Source: Adiantum capillus-veneris
Taxonomy: Eukaryota; Streptophyta; Polypodiopsida; Polypodiales; Pteridaceae
Direction: 5' to 3'
Length of the DNA: 51,233 nt
Assembly: GCA_014529385.2 (NCBI GenBank)
Contig: JABFUD020000334.1
Span: forward strand, 1 to 51,233
Positions 19,766-31,974 of this stretch are shown piece after piece; the first letter of the stretch is position 1, and the number at the start of each line of letters is the position of its first letter. The position numbers and the translations under genes are program-made. Below the pieces are notes generated by a model. That model was not told the DNA's origin, did no database searches, and saw only the letters and a program-made list of their open reading frames with translations.

Positions 19766-22449
19766 AATCCCCCTTGGAGTGATGCGATGAACAAGAGCTG
19801 GCACATGAGTAAAGGGAAGTGCGATGCCCTGAGGACAGGATCGGTCCACAAAGAGGAGTAAGCCCAAAGCTTTGCGGAAAGCTTCAAGCTTCTCACGAGA
19901 CAATGCCTTTGTGAAAAGATCTGCAAGGTTGTCCTGTGTTGGAACATAAGCCAAGCTGATCTCTCCTGCTGAGAGCCTCTCCCTGACATAGTGGTAATGT
20001 ACCTCAATGTGCTTTGTGCGAGCATGAAAAACTGGGTTCCTCGCAACTGCCAGTGCGTGTAGATAGTGTTGGCAGTGTCCTGTCCAACACCCAAATTAGC
20101 CATAAGGCGTCTGAGCCATACACACTCAACCGTAGCTATGAAGACTGCCCTATACTCAGCCTCACAACTCGAAGTGGCCACAGTAGGTTGCTTCTTGCTC
20201 AACCATGATATACATGAACCATGAAACAAAAACCACTTGTGGACACTCGCGTGTCAAAACAACCAGCCCAATCTGAGTCCGAAAAAGCATGTAAATCTGT
20301 CGGAAATGATCCCCCCTTGGGATAAAACAAGCCAAGATGTAAAGTGCCACTAAGGTAGAGAAAAATCCTCTTGACAGCTTGCCAATGCTTAGACCCTGGG
20401 CTATGCATAAATATGCCGACCTGTGAGACTGCAAACTGAATATCCGGCCTCGTGTTGCATACATAAATGAGGCAACCAACAAAAATTTGGTAAAGAGTGA
20501 CATGAGCAGGATCACCAGCATCATGTAGACTCAACTTCAAACCTGTTTCCATGGGAGTGGCAATAGGTTTGCAATCCTCAAGTCCAAACTTACATAGCAA
20601 TGTCTCTATGTAACTTTTCTGACACAAGGCAATACCACCATCACACTGCTTAAATTGTATACCCAAGTAATGATGCAACAGCCCCAAATCTTTCATCTTG
20701 AAAGTAGCATTCAAATCCGCCTTAAATTCAGCAATATGTCTCTCATTTGGTCCAGTGATCAGCAAGTGATCAACATAAAGAACCACAATGAGAAGTACAT
20801 CACCCTCACGCTTTACATATAATGTGCTTTCTGTTGGACTGTTACGAAAGCCTTGTTTGGCCAAATGAGTGTCAGCTTTCTCATACCAAGCACGAGGAGA
20901 TTGCTTCAACCCATACAAAGCCTTCTTACATCTGCACACTTTGTCCTCTTGTCCTTTTATGACAAAACCGCGAGGCTGCGTTACATAAAGTTTCTGAAAT
21001 ATGTCACCATTCAAGAAAGCAGTAACAATGTCTGATTGATGTACATCCCAACCAAAATGAGCTGCCAATGCACATAGAAAACGCAGGGTAGTCATATGAC
21101 AAGTGGGAGCAAAAGTCTCTTCATAATCTATGCCTTTTTGCTGTGCATAACCCTTTGCAACAAGTCGAGCCTTATGGCGATCGATCTCACCATCCGGCTT
21201 GCGTTTAAACTTGTAAACCCACTTCGTACCAATGGCCTTTTTGCAAGGAAGCAAATCACATAAAGTCCATGTGTCATTTTCTATAAGTGCATCATATTCT
21301 GATTGCATGGCAGCCATCCAATTTTCTAAATTTTGTGCTTCATCAAAAGTCAGAGGCTCCTCAACATCATGTAAGCTAGACACAGCCAAAGCATAACAAT
21401 CTGATGCATAAGATGCATGGCAAGAGCCTGAACGAGTACGACTAGACAAAGGTGCATCCAATTTACTCTCACGCAAAGTGTTCACCAGCCATTTTGGCAT
21501 ACCTCTTGCCTGCTCATTTTCAGCCCTTTCCTCATCAAGTACATCATGTACATCTGCATCAGTAATAGGCTGATCTAAAACATTTTCAGAAACCCCCATA
21601 GGCTGTACATTTGCCTCATTGGAACTTACATTCGTATTTCCACCACTGAAAAGAGGCAACAAAGTGTCATAAATGTCCTGTGAGCTTACATTACTGTCTC
21701 TAGTACATGACAGCAAGGGCTGAACAGAATCTTCCACAAACACTACAACCCGAGAAACTAGAATACGTTTTGCGGATGATACAACCTGTAACCTTTGCTT
21801 TCAGCACTATAACCAACAAAAATACATTTGATAGCCTTATCATCCAATTTTCTGCGCTACACTTTTGGCACCAAAGCATATGCCAAACAGCCAAAAACAC
21901 GCATGTGCTCAATAGAAGGTTTTCTATTATGCCATGCTTCATATGGAGTAATAGACTGCAAAGCTTTCGTAGGACACCTGTTAAGTACATAAGTGGCACA
22001 CATGATGGCCTCAAGCCAAAAAGAATGCGGTAAAGCTTGACTTTTGACCATACATTGTGCCATTTCTGTTAGTGACCTGTTTTTCCTCTCAGCAACACCA
22101 TTTTACTGAGGTGTATAAGGCACTGTACATTGGTGTTGTATCCCACGACTAGCCAGAAATGCATTAAATTCATGAGACATATACTCCCCCCCTCGATCGG
22201 AACGGAGGGTGCCCATAGTACATTTTGAGACATTTTCAGCCATAGCCAGAAATTGTTTGAAGCACAAAAAACTTCGGACTTCGCTTTAAGCGGAAATATC
22301 CATGCATGCCTAGAGTAATCATCAATGAAAGTCACGAAGTACAGGTAATTGCCTAAGGATGGAGTTTGCATGGGCCCACAAACATCACTATGCACAAGCT
22401 GGAACCTGCATGTGGCCCAAACTGAACCATCCTTTGGAAATTTAGAACG
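19766..22449 (-). pseudogene. Copia D integrase, reverse transcriptase, RNase H
   Basis: Order on the minus strand: integrase core (HSDVCGPMQ; frameshift by a 1-bp loss near 22266; SDRGG region; TAA at 22105-22103 where Copia-1 has Gln in TPQQNG), a TAG at 21859-21857, and a 4-bp deletion near 21770. A 514-codon frame (21743-20199) then holds the linker, RT and RNase H (SDSDWAGCFDTRVSTSGF). The RT active site reads YVDH, not YVDD (His codon 20768-20766), which should abolish catalysis. A frameshift near 20225 moves to SKKQPTVATSSCEAEYRA, and another to the C-terminal LADLFTKALSREKLE. Confidence 0.93.
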
Positions 22450-24074
22450 CTACATCTTACCCAAAATACAACCTTCACAAACATGTTTGACAGGTGCTTC
22501 AAGAGGAGGCAAAGAAGCAACCATATCAGATTTCTGCAAACGCAGCAAACTGGCAAAATTCAGATGACCAAAACGTGCATGCCAAAGTTTTGCATCTGAA
22601 ATAGCCCTTGAATCTACAACAGCATTTGCAAAATTTTGTCCACACTTGTCATACAAAGTGAGCTTATACAGCCCACGGCACAAAAGGCCAAATGCAACAA
22701 TTTCATCACCAAAACTGAGATCATGAACTGTACATCTGTCATCCACAAATTTGACTACAAGTCCAAGTCTAGCAAGTGCGGATATAGACAAGAGATTCTT
22801 CTTGATCCCAGGTACAAAAAGTGCATCAACAAGTGTGAAGGAACTGCCATTAGCAGTAGTGAGCACAATCTTTCCAACTCCCTGAACTGGATAAGAGGCG
22901 TTGTTGGCACAAGTGACTGAATTCCCATGAGGGACAGACTCGAGAGAGGTAAACAATTCACGATGTGAGGTAATGTGCTTTGTAGCACCACTGTCAAAAT
23001 ACCACACATGTGAATCTGCAGCAACTGACAAGCATGCATCATGGACAGCAGGATTGTAAGTGCACTCTGCGCTAAAAGCCCATTCTGCATCAACATCAAC
23101 AACACAGTCTCCTTTCACAGAAGACTCAACAATGGCTGCATTTGTAGTGGAACCAGCATTTGCAGTGGAACCACCCTCTTTCTTCTTAGCCTCTTTGGCC
23201 TTTAACTTAGGACACGACTTGATCAAGTGATCATTAGCTTTACAATAATGGCAACGCATCTTCTTTTTTCCCTTATCACCAGAATTGCCAGACCAAGTGC
23301 TGCCAGGAATAGAATTTTTGCCACTCGTAGTAGAACCATAAGAAGTGGCTGCATTACTGTTACCACCCTTTCTTTGAGAAGCAATAAAATCCTGTTCAAC
23401 TGCACGCTGCCTAGTCCTGTTTTTTCTAGAAAGTGACTCTTGCAACAGCAATGTGCATAATGCATCAAACTTGACAACTTCAGGATTTCCTTGGGTCATC
23501 AGTCTCCTAGTACTAGCAAAAGTCTGGTAGGAATCTGGTAAGGCATCAAGAACAGTCTGCATAAGGGAACTATCTGAAATGACTTCACCTTCAGAAATAA
23601 GCTGCTCATTGATATCCTTGACACTAGCAAGGAAAGTGTCCATGGATAATCTTCGACTCCAACTCTTTGAGCAGCAAAGCAATTTTAGCCTCATTGCGGC
23701 TTGCATAAAGACCTGCTAGAATATCCCAAGCCTGTTTTTCAGATTTTGCTGAACGGATGTGAGGAACAATGGTGCGCTTCACAAACAACGCAATCAATGC
23801 ATGAGCCTGCGCATCCTTAACATCCCAACGAGCTTGTTCTGCCGTAGGCAAAACAACTCTAACAGCTGCAATCCTTGCAGCAAGACCTGCAACATCCTCA
23901 ACATCGCCTACATCCTCAGAACCAGGACGTACATCAATGCCCTGCACAATGTTCCAGACACCCTTTGACACAAGAACATGTTGCATCATATGAGCCCACA
24001 TAGGGTAGTTTTCCCCATCCAACCTCCTCAGCAGCAAACATCTTGAACACATCTGTGTTGTTGTTGTCAGCCAT
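22450..24074 (-). pseudogene. Copia D gag and protease
   Basis: ATG 24074 starts MADNNNTDVFKMFAAE. Relative to Copia-1 there is a 2-bp loss near 24026 and a ~14-bp loss near 23648, each shifting the frame. From about 23645 one frame covers the Gag C-terminus, knuckle CHYCKANDHLIKSC, protease WYFDSGATKHIT and the pre-integrase motif CEGCILGKM. It ends at TAG 22452-22450, at the same codon as the TAG in Copia-1. Confidence 0.92.
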
Positions 24075-24422
24075 GGTAAATGCTGCACCTGATGTGAAAA
24101 CTACCCGAAAATAGGAGAAACGGAGCGGGAACAACCTGTGCTGTATAGCACAAACCGTAGAAGACTATAAGGCACCTATTATGCAAAAAATGACACTGAC
24201 AAAAATTCTGCACAAAATGATGAAATAGCCTGTGCAGTACTGCCTGTAGAGGAAACGGAGGCCGAAATGAGCCCAAATCAAAATTCTGAGCATACCGAGC
24301 TCTTTGAGCTGTTCTAAAATTTTTGTTGACCTGCGAACGGTCGCCAAAGCTCACTGAAATCGGAGAAAGTGAGGAGGCGTGTGCTGGAGCAGCTGGCGAC
24401 TAAGCTCGGGAGGACGTGACCT

Positions 24423-24434
24423 GCTCTGATACCA
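24423..24434 (-). other. Copia D primer-binding site
   Basis: TGGTATCAGAGC on the minus strand, two bases from the LTR edge; initiator Met type. Confidence 0.93.
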
Positions 24435-24436
24435 AT

Positions 24437-24663
24437 TGTTGGAATTAGGGTTGCAGAGAAACACACACAGCTTGGAGAAGACGAAGGAAGCTCAAGGCAC
24501 ACAATAGAGAGTTTGTTACTTAGTGTGCAATGGAAAGATAGATAGCCGTAGAGTGATGGGCGTATATACAATGCACGGGGGAAAAAACCTCCTAAAGAGG
24601 GAAAAAATGCCCTGGCGGTCCTAGTGTGTTCACACATATCACTACCACATGTATATGGTAACA
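24437..24663 (-). repeat. Copia D 5' LTR (227 bp)
   Basis: TGTTGGAATTAGGG to GGTAACA, followed by GCTGC (24664-24668). Confidence 0.96.
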
Positions 24664-24849
24664 GCTGCTTTGGGAAGTGATGATCCTCCTCTAATGCTTA
24701 AGAAGTGTATGTTTATACAAGGTTCAAGGGCTGATTTAAGGTTGAATGTTGAGCTTAAAAGGCCACTTACATTTGATGATGCAGTAAAGGTTGCAAAGCA
24801 TAATGAATGGAAGCTGGAGAGAGTGAGGTTGGATTGCAAGAAGATGTGA
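24664..24849 (+). pseudogene. C gag, second part
   Basis: Begins with the second GCTGC copy and continues the Gag frame in phase: ALGSDDPPLMLKKCMFIQG, then NVELKRPLTFDDAVKVAKHN. These are late gag-domain motifs (F..GL…L….P.T...A...A). It ends at TGA 24847. A frame change near 24815 probably links it to the next ORF. Confidence 0.85.
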
Positions 24850-25817
24850 AGCCAAATGTATCTTATGTTTTAGACATAAATATGGACAATGTATGTAATG
24901 AAGGCTTCCATGTTTGTCATTCTCTTGAGCATGTAAAAGAAGAATGTCACATGCAAAATGAGATCAAGAAGAATGCTCAAGGTATGCCATCTTTGTTGTT
25001 TAAGAGATTTGATGTCAACCTTCATGTCAAAGATGATGATGCTAGTAATGTGGATGTAGACAAGAAGGCTACCATGGTCATGAATGAGTCTCAAATACAA
25101 GGAAATGATCATTTTGAATGTCCAAGTCGCATGACTAATGCTTCTAATATATGTTACAATGAGGAGGAGTATGTATCTGATACCAATGTTGTTGCTGTGA
25201 GTTCTTCTCTTGTAGATGAGGTAGTCAAGGATCACAGGAAAGAGGTCAAGGAGGAAAAAAATGACAAAAAGGGTGATGTGTATGATGAGGGCTCTTGAGT
25301 ATATGATTTGGGTGATTGTATGCAAAAGGGTGATGGAGCAATTAGGTATACTACTTGTGTTGTTGATGAAGAGCCTATCAATGAGAAACTTGATGATGTG
25401 CATGATGGTGTGGGTGATCTTGCCTTAATTGATGAAGCGAATATTGAGGTTTTAGAAGATATGGAAAATGATGGAGATTCTCTTGTTATGCCTCATGTGA
25501 ATATGGCTGATGCTACCTTGTTTGATCCTCTTGTTAAGGAGCCTAAGGTATATATGGAAGATGGCTTACCTATTAAGCATGATATGGTTGAATTGGATAG
25601 AGGCTTAATGAAGAATGGGGAGAATGAGATGAATATGCATGAGGATATAAAAATGGCTGAGGTAAAAGTGGAAGACTTAGATGATATGTTAAAGGATTCC
25701 TTGCATGCTATAGTAATGAAAGGGTGTCTGTATGTGGTATCTATTGAGAGTAATTTATGCTTAACGAGGATTTGGATTCTACATATGGTTTATGCTTTGA
25801 TATTGGGAGTGAGATAA
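24807..25817 (+). pseudogene. C: acidic ORF after gag, function unknown
   Basis: A frame of about 335 codons interrupted only by one TGA (25296-25298). It is rich in Asp, Glu, Met and Val (VDVDKKATMVMNESQIQGND, DDVHDGVGDLALIDEANIEV, MNMHEDIKMAEVKVEDLDDM). Repeated DD/ED clusters, no Cys-His knuckle, no catalytic motif. It overlaps the end of gag in another frame, so gag and this block may once have been one ORF. It takes the place where pol would be. Confidence 0.65.
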
Positions 25818-25944
25818 TTGATATGGTTGGTGTTTCTTCATGCATTTTGTGCTTATGTTGTATGGCCCTCTGATCCGGGTGGACAATATGCGTATGCTAC
25901 TGCTGAGCATGAATGCTGTAGCAGACTGAGGGGTTGGCAAACTA

Positions 25945-26809
25945 TGTTGGGCGCATTTTTGACACCCCGTTTTTTCTAAAATTTGTACATACGGACATGA
26001 AGCCTGATGTCAAAAGTGTGTATGGCCTTTATTTTTGTGGGGTTTTTAGCTTGCTTTAGCAAGCACATGTAAATGCACTGCAAGTCGCTAGTCTAGTGAC
26101 AGCTGTCGGGCTGCTGTAAGTGTCCGAGAGTGAGTTTTTTGAAGTGAGACTTGTATATAACTAAGACTCATGTAAAAACTTAAAAAAGTTTAGCAAAACT
26201 CCAGAATTTTTTAGGTTGAGCTCGTTGTGCCTCCTGGATGGTTTCTGTTGTAGTTGTTGCCTTGCCTTGCGTACTCTACGCATAGTCGTGTTGGGACAAC
26301 TCCCTGTTCGTATCAATTTTGCATGTAGCGGCGTGTAGATTCAAATTTGTTCATATTCATATTTCTCGCCAGTCATTTTTCAAGCTTCATATCAAGCTTT
26401 AAAGTGACCCAATCGGAGTTGTGCTCTTCAGGTTATGACTAGTTCTCTGCAGGGTTATGGCTATGGCAGCCTAGTGGCAAATTGTGTGCAGACAGATTCG
26501 GAGGGCATGTATCTATGAATGTTGGAATTGATGTTGAAGTTGTGGGTTTTTGTCATTCAATTGTGAGGCTCTTATATTCATATGCATTGGTTGGAGTGTG
26601 CTATAAATCTATGCTTTGACAGGGTTTTGCTCCTATGTGACATAGTCTTTTGGGTGGGCGACGGCTAGTAAATTCCCAAGGGTCTGCTCTTATCGGACTT
26701 GTGGTGTTTCAAAGGGATTTTCCAAAGATTTTGGTGTTGTTGTAGTGCTCTTTCAACGCTCTTGGATGACATTTCTATAGAGGTGTTCCAATTTGTTTGT
26801 TTCCCAACA
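25945..26809 (+). repeat. C 3' LTR (865 bp)
   Basis: TGTTGGGCGCATTTTTGACA to TTCCCAACA. Preceded by GACTGAGGGGTTGGCAAACT, a weak polypurine tract. Diverged from the 5' LTR by clearly more than the D LTR pair. Confidence 0.9.
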
Positions 26810-28271
26810 ACGTCTTATGCGTTGTTGTCGCTCTTTAGCCTCAGCTTGAGCTTGTATCTTCTTCAATTCTGTTTGTGCGTTGGCTGCCTTTTTTTGATGG
26901 ATGGTACGTAGCTCCTCTTGGCTTAAAGGATCATAATAAATTTTAAATTTGCTGCCATTGAGAAATCCAATGGTTTCAACTCCATCAAGAGTCTCCACGA
27001 TAATGGTTCCTTGTGGTGATTTTACATACCCTATATGGTCCTTTTCCCGCATATTTTAAAATTTTCTTTTTGTTATGCACACCATACATAAGGACTTTAT
27101 CACCAACATTGATATCCTTGTTCTTTAGATGACGGTCAAACCATTTCTTCCTCCTATCTTTCTCCACAAGTGCGTTTTGCACATCCAATTGCCTTTCTTC
27201 ATCTAACCTCTCAAGGATATATAAGCACTCAACTAAAGGGTTACCATCCCAACCTTCTTGTGAATCTACGTGCAGACTAGGAATTACAAACTCCCATGGA
27301 ATTTGGCCATATTTTGAATGGTGTACAATTAATAGCCACTTTGTAAGAAGTACAATAAGCCCATAGAGCTGATGTAAGCTTTAAATCCCAATCTGTACGA
27401 TGAGCCTCAATTGTCTTTGTCAAAATGGAGATGAGAGTTATGTTGGTACTCTTAGCTTGGCCATTTGCTTGTGGATAAGTTGGAAGTGAGTTCCTTTATC
27501 ACTGCATTTATAAAATGAGTGCCATTGTCACTCACAATCTCAAAGGGACAACCAAATCTTGTAATAATGTTCTCAAAGAGAAACTTGGCAGTTGACCTTT
27601 CATCAGCCTTACGTGTTGCACTGGATTCCACCCACTTTGTCACATAATGACAATGATAATATATCGAGATTGAGTGCTACGAGCTACCGGACTAATTGGG
27701 CCTACAAAGTCCAAACCCCATTTTTCAAATGGTTGAGTCACTTTAACTGGATGTAAGGGCATCTTATCCTTTCGTTGTGTGATCTTGTAACGTTAGCATT
27801 CATCACATCCTTTTGCAAAAAGTGATGCATCCTTGAATAAGGTAGGCCACCAATAGCCTGATTGCAACACCTTTCAAGCTGTTAGTTCCCCTGAGAAATG
27901 TCCTCCGGCTATATCCATGTGGGATTCTTGCAGTATGTATAAATACTCATCCTCACAGGCATAACATCTAAGAATATCATCCCTCCCTAGCTTGTACAGA
28001 GTTCCTCCAATGAGAGAATAAGGTTCATATTCTTTTAGCAGTTTTTGAGCTATGTCCTTACGAAGCTCTTTGGGTGGAAAACCATTAACTAGAAAGTTCA
28101 CAATTTTCTCACTCCATTCAGGCATGGCCTCGACTAGAAATAAGGAAGTATCAGGCAATTCATCATCGACTCCAGTAGGGGCTTCACCATTGAGTATGCG
28201 AGACAAATGATCCACCATGACATGTCTTTTACCAGGTCTCACCACAACGGTCAAATCAAACTTAAGCAGAA
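26810..28271 (-). pseudogene. Gypsy B integrase and C-terminal tail
   Basis: Minus strand carries the zinc-binding end (LQESHMDIAGGHFS … GCDEC), the core with first Asp in WGLDFVGPI, second Asp in EIVSDNGTHF (frame 27643-27452), and YPQANGQAKSTN, where the catalytic Glu expected after QA is Lys (AAG at 27453-27451). A C-terminal region follows (DINVGDKVLMYGVHNKKKIL, then a Gln/Lys/Glu-rich helix KAANAQTELKKIQAQAEAKE) up to the C insertion at 26810. Multiple stops and shifts. Confidence 0.85.
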
Positions 28272-28577
28272 TTAACAACCATCGTGTAATATTCTCGTGG
28301 AATAAGGTTTATTTACTAAATACAACAAGGCTTGATGATCCACATAGAAAAAAAACTTGTTGGCAAGAAGGTAGTAGCATAATTTCTTTACTGCATAAAT
28401 CATAGCGAAACCTTCTCGGTCTGCAGTGGTGTAGTTTCTCTTGACATCATTCAATTGACGACTTGCAAAGCTAATGGGGTAGTCCAATTTATGTTCTCCT
28501 AGTTGAGCTAGAACACACCCAATAGCAAAGTTCGATGCATCAATATGCACATGGAAAATTACATTCCAATCAGGCAC
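28272..28577 (-). pseudogene. Gypsy B RNase H
   Basis: An open frame of 101 codons: FHVHIDASNFAIGCVLAQ, FASRQLNDVKRNYTTADREG, FFFYVDHQALLYLVNKP. The HIDAS, the Glu in REG and FYVDHQAL match Gypsy RNase H catalytic positions. The end of RT (ILMPDW) precedes it and the integrase follows. Confidence 0.9.
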
Positions 28578-29370
28578 TCATAGAATGGGAGCTCTTGTCA
28601 AGGTCTTTTTCAATGACTCATAAGCATGGTCACACTCCGCGGTCCAGTGGAACTTAATAAGAAGCTTGTACAAAGGACGAGCTATCTCGGCAAAGTTTAA
28701 AATAATCCGTCGGAAATAACCAATATGGCCCATGAACCTTTGAACTCCTTTATAGTTTGTAGATGATGGCAATTCAACAATGGCTTTAATTTTGCTCTCA
28801 TATGTGGAAATCCCATTTTTGGACACTATATGTCCTAAAATGACTCCATGTTCAACCCAAAATTGGCATTTGAAAGGGTTTAAGGAGACGCGATACAATT
28901 TGCACTTCTCAAACACTTTTTGTAAGCATGATATATGTTCTTTTCAAGAGGAATAAACATAAAGGTCATCTAAGAAAGCTTCACAAAACTCCCTTAAATA
29001 TTCTCTAAAAGCAGTGTTTATTAATCTTTGAAAGGTAGTAGGGGCATTGGTTAAGCCAAAAGCCATAACACAAAATGTGAACACTCCAAATCGGTTATAA
29101 AAGTCGTTTTAGCTTAGTCCTCTAGTGCAATTGTGATCTGATTGTATCCAGAGTACCCATCTAAAAAGCAACTCTTTCAAGCACATGTTCTGAATATGGC
29201 AAGGGGTGATGGTCCCTCCTAGTGGCGGCATCGACCTTCTTGAGATCCACGCACACTCTGAGTTTCCCATTATTTTTTAGCACAATCACTATTGGAGACA
29301 CCCATTGTGAGTGCTCAATAGGGTATATAAATCTGCATTTCACAAGCTTTTCAATCTCTTCTTGACGACC
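28578..29370 (-). pseudogene. Gypsy B reverse transcriptase
   Basis: Opens with a frame (29343-29161) reading KCRFIYPIEHSQWVSPIVIV and LRVCVDLKKVDAATRRDHHP. After stops and shifts come GYNQI.IA and the active-site segment [12 protein letters not shown] (Asp-Asp codons 28970-28965), then the thumb in a 112-codon frame (YRVSLNPFKCQFWVEHGVIL, VQRFMGHIGYFRRIILNFAE). Gypsy-type RT with the catalytic Asp pair kept but the frame broken at several points. Confidence 0.9.
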
Positions 29371-30640
29371 TTTTCATATTTAGGATTCATTGGGTAGGGT
29401 CGTAGCTAGACTGGTTTAGCCATGCTATTCGTGGGGATTGTGTGTTGCACCATGGAAGGTGGAACACCTTTCATATCATGATATGTCGAGGAAAATATTT
29501 ATATCCCTGAATTCCTTGAGAAGTTCTTTAATACACACTCCTCAGTCTCTGTTAGATCTTGGTAAATGATAATAGGTTTGGACTCTTCTCCTGGGTCTGC
29601 TAGCTCTATTTCTTAACTATCGCTGGACCGTCATAAACTCCATTGCTTCCATCGATAGGTTTTCTTTGAGCCTTTGTATACAAAACCTTACGTTCCTCTA
29701 TGGTGTAAGATTTGAAATGTTCAGGTGCAAGGTGTAAGTTTGTGGAGTCCTTTTGTTATGTGGAATGTGATTTCACTTTCGATTCCTTTTGTTGTTGAGC
29801 TAACTCTCGATTTTGTCGTCTCCTTACGGTATGGCTCAACTTTGGCTTCTCTGTAGTCTCTAGTTGTGCGATGTCAATGGGTTGTGGACTACACCATATA
29901 ACTCTTTGAAGGTATTCACTCCAGTTATCTACCAACTTCCGATAAGAATCACATGCCCCTATGTAATTAAGCCATTCTGCGGTAGATTTCTTTTCATTTA
30001 TTCTAGCATGCACATTTGCTCGATATCGTTGCCTCTTATATCTCTTACACTTCTTGTTTAATTTTCAATTACGACCGATCTCTAGTGAAGAGTCACTAGA
30101 TGAATTGCTACTTGTATCTTCTGCTCCCATGGATAGATTGTCATCTAGGGTACCACCGGGCCCTGAATGGTTTGTCCCCACATTTGCACTAAGATTTAAC
30201 TCAGATTCTTTGTCCTCAGATTCAATTTCAATTGATGACTCTAACCCCAAATTGTGTGGGCTATAGTCTTGTGAGACGCTATTGGTTCCAATGTCAGTCA
30301 AACAACTTTTATCTTGTCGGTCATCAGAAGATATATGCATCGCCTCTAGCATATTTAAGGATACGAGTGGTGGCATTTCATCCCCCTCAGGTGTTACCCA
30401 GGTTGTCTCCCTATTTCCCCAAGTGTCTATGGTTGTTGCTAAGTGGACCCAATCCACATTTTCCGACTCAGTCATCCCAGGTAGTACATCCATATAAGGA
30501 GAATCTTCCCCAACATCATTGTCCATTTTATATGTGTAACAATACTGCAATGGGGCCGAGTGAACTGTGGTGTCAGATCTATGATCAATTATAAACCTAT
30601 CTCCTAGAGGATGTGCTTGACCAGTTACAAGATCCACTCA
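29371..30640 (-). pseudogene. Gypsy B linker between protease and RT
   Basis: Frames 30013-29756 (EKKSTAEWLNYIGACDSYRK) and 30637-30065 (an acidic Ser/Asp/Glu-rich 190-codon frame, TSSNSSSDSSLEIGRN) show no catalytic motif. Position suggests the spacer between protease and RT; the long acidic frame is unusual. Confidence 0.55.
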
Positions 30641-30975
30641 AATGATAGAATCTTGGAACTGCAAGTAGACATGGTTTTTAGAGCAGTCATGCACCATTTT
30701 TGCTTCCCTCATGAACGATGTCCTAAGATCATCTCAGATGCCATAGTGTGCTTGGAGAAATCTATAACAATGAAGGTAATTCTTATTTTATGTCCAAAGA
30801 CCTTGATCTTGAGATCTTCTAGCATCCCAATAGGTTTAACAATAGACCCATTGGCCATCTTTACTACTATGGTTGTGGTCCGAAGGTGAGGTCTTCCCAT
30901 AGTGTCCCATCAATTTTTAGTCACAATACTAACCCCAGCGCCACCATCAAGGATTCCCTACACAGTTAATCCTTT
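30641..30975 (-). pseudogene. Gypsy B aspartic protease (pre-RT copy)
   Basis: Minus strand reads GILDGGAGVSIVTKN, a TGA, then WDTMGRPHL and VVKMANGSIVKPIGMLEDLK. DGG replaces the usual DTG/DSG. W-x2-MGRP matches the W-x2-LGKP of the other protease-like domains here. The flap-side MLEDLKIKVFGHKIRITF and late ILGH are present. One nonsense codon. Confidence 0.75.
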
Positions 30976-31181
30976 GGTAGTGGTTGGTATGGTTGCATTG
31001 GATTCATCTCCCTCAAAGTATTATCCCAACTTGTTAACATGTATTTCTACAACAAGGTTCTCATCTAGGTTGGGTTGTGGATCTAAGTGTTTCTTCTCTA
31101 TTGGCATCTCCCTAGATCCATCCATCTGTGAAAATTATGGTAGCCCAACCTTCAGTTCTCCATTGAGGAAAGCTCGAAGAG

Positions 31182-31974
31182 CTAAGAATAGCTCAGGGTC
31201 TCCATGAAATCCATCAGTTTGGAAATATTTAACGGCACCTTTTGGGCTTCAGTCCCTTGACGTGGGGAAGATGGGATCTCTATTTCTTTGATAGGGTCAG
31301 GTAGTCCCTCTATAAACATTCTTTCCAACAAGAAGTGAGTATGCCCACTTTCCCATGACTTTAAGCCACTTTCTTCTTGGATGACACTAGGTATGGCTAG
31401 GGGTCTATGGACTTTGTGAGGTGGTTGTTGTGTAGGGAACAATGTGTCTATAATCGGGATGTGCCTAGGTGCTGGTTCTAGATCCCTTTGGGTATCTTCT
31501 ACCAAACTCATTAATTACTTGACTCGCTCGATCTCCTCTGTAGGGTTTGGATAAGTTCCTATCTTCTTCTTGAATCCTGGCCATTGTGGCTCATGATGAT
31601 CTTCCTTGTTGGTTTCTTTCTTAGTAGTCGTTTTGGTCTCCATGGTTTCACCTGAATTAGAATCCTCTTCAGTGTTGTTCATATATACGGGGTTGTCACC
31701 AGTCCCTATGTTGGTCTTTGAAATGGGATTTGAATTTGTTGCTTTTTGAAATATCTTCCTTGTGTGTTTTCTTCTTCTTCTGAGATTGGGCAATTGATGC
31801 CATGTCTCTTTCTTCCAGAATATAATTTTGTTTTTGGAGCATTGATCGTGTGAATACAGTTACTAGTACCACATGTGTACTTTGTGATGGCTCCTCGGTA
31901 ACCCCAATCAAGTTTAATGGCATCATCTTTGGCACATTTGGATTATTTGGACATTGAGAAATCATATGCCACAT
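31182..31974 (-). pseudogene. Gypsy B Gag tail / linker remnants
   Basis: Overlapping frames 31974-31696, 31793-31515 and 31511-31182: basic and Ser/Thr/Glu-rich text (SQKKKKTHKEDISKSNKFKS, ETMETKTTTKKETNKEDHHE). Composition fits a flexible linker after the zinc knuckles. No domain recognised. Confidence 0.5.

Larger units (their letters stand above)
19539..24663 (-). mobile_element. Copia D: complete Ty1/Copia element nested in C gag (5125 bp)
   Basis: Two 227-bp LTRs, perfect GCTGC target duplications, PBS and polypurine tract. It carries gag, protease, integrase, RT and RNase H on the minus strand. By eye the LTRs differ at 8 of 227 positions (about 3.5 percent), so the insertion is fairly young among these elements. 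Coding is dead: several indels and stops plus an altered RT active site. Confidence 0.97.
18224..26809 (+). mobile_element. C: non-autonomous LTR retrotransposon with gag, nested in B
   Basis: Plus-strand element: 5' LTR 18224-19103, PBS, a Gag frame split by Copia D, an acidic ORF and 3' LTR 25945-26809. Inverted ends TGTTGGG/CCCAACA. Flanks are GCGT (18220-18223) and ACGT (26810-26813), a 4-bp duplication with one mismatch, and B's frame reads through in phase if C plus 4 bp is removed. Without D, C is 3456 bp and has no RT or integrase, like large retrotransposon derivatives mobilised in trans. Confidence 0.85.

Noticed and set aside
18219-26814. 5-bp target duplication for element C
   Set aside because: GGCGT and ACGTC do not match; only a 4-bp duplication with one mismatch fits.
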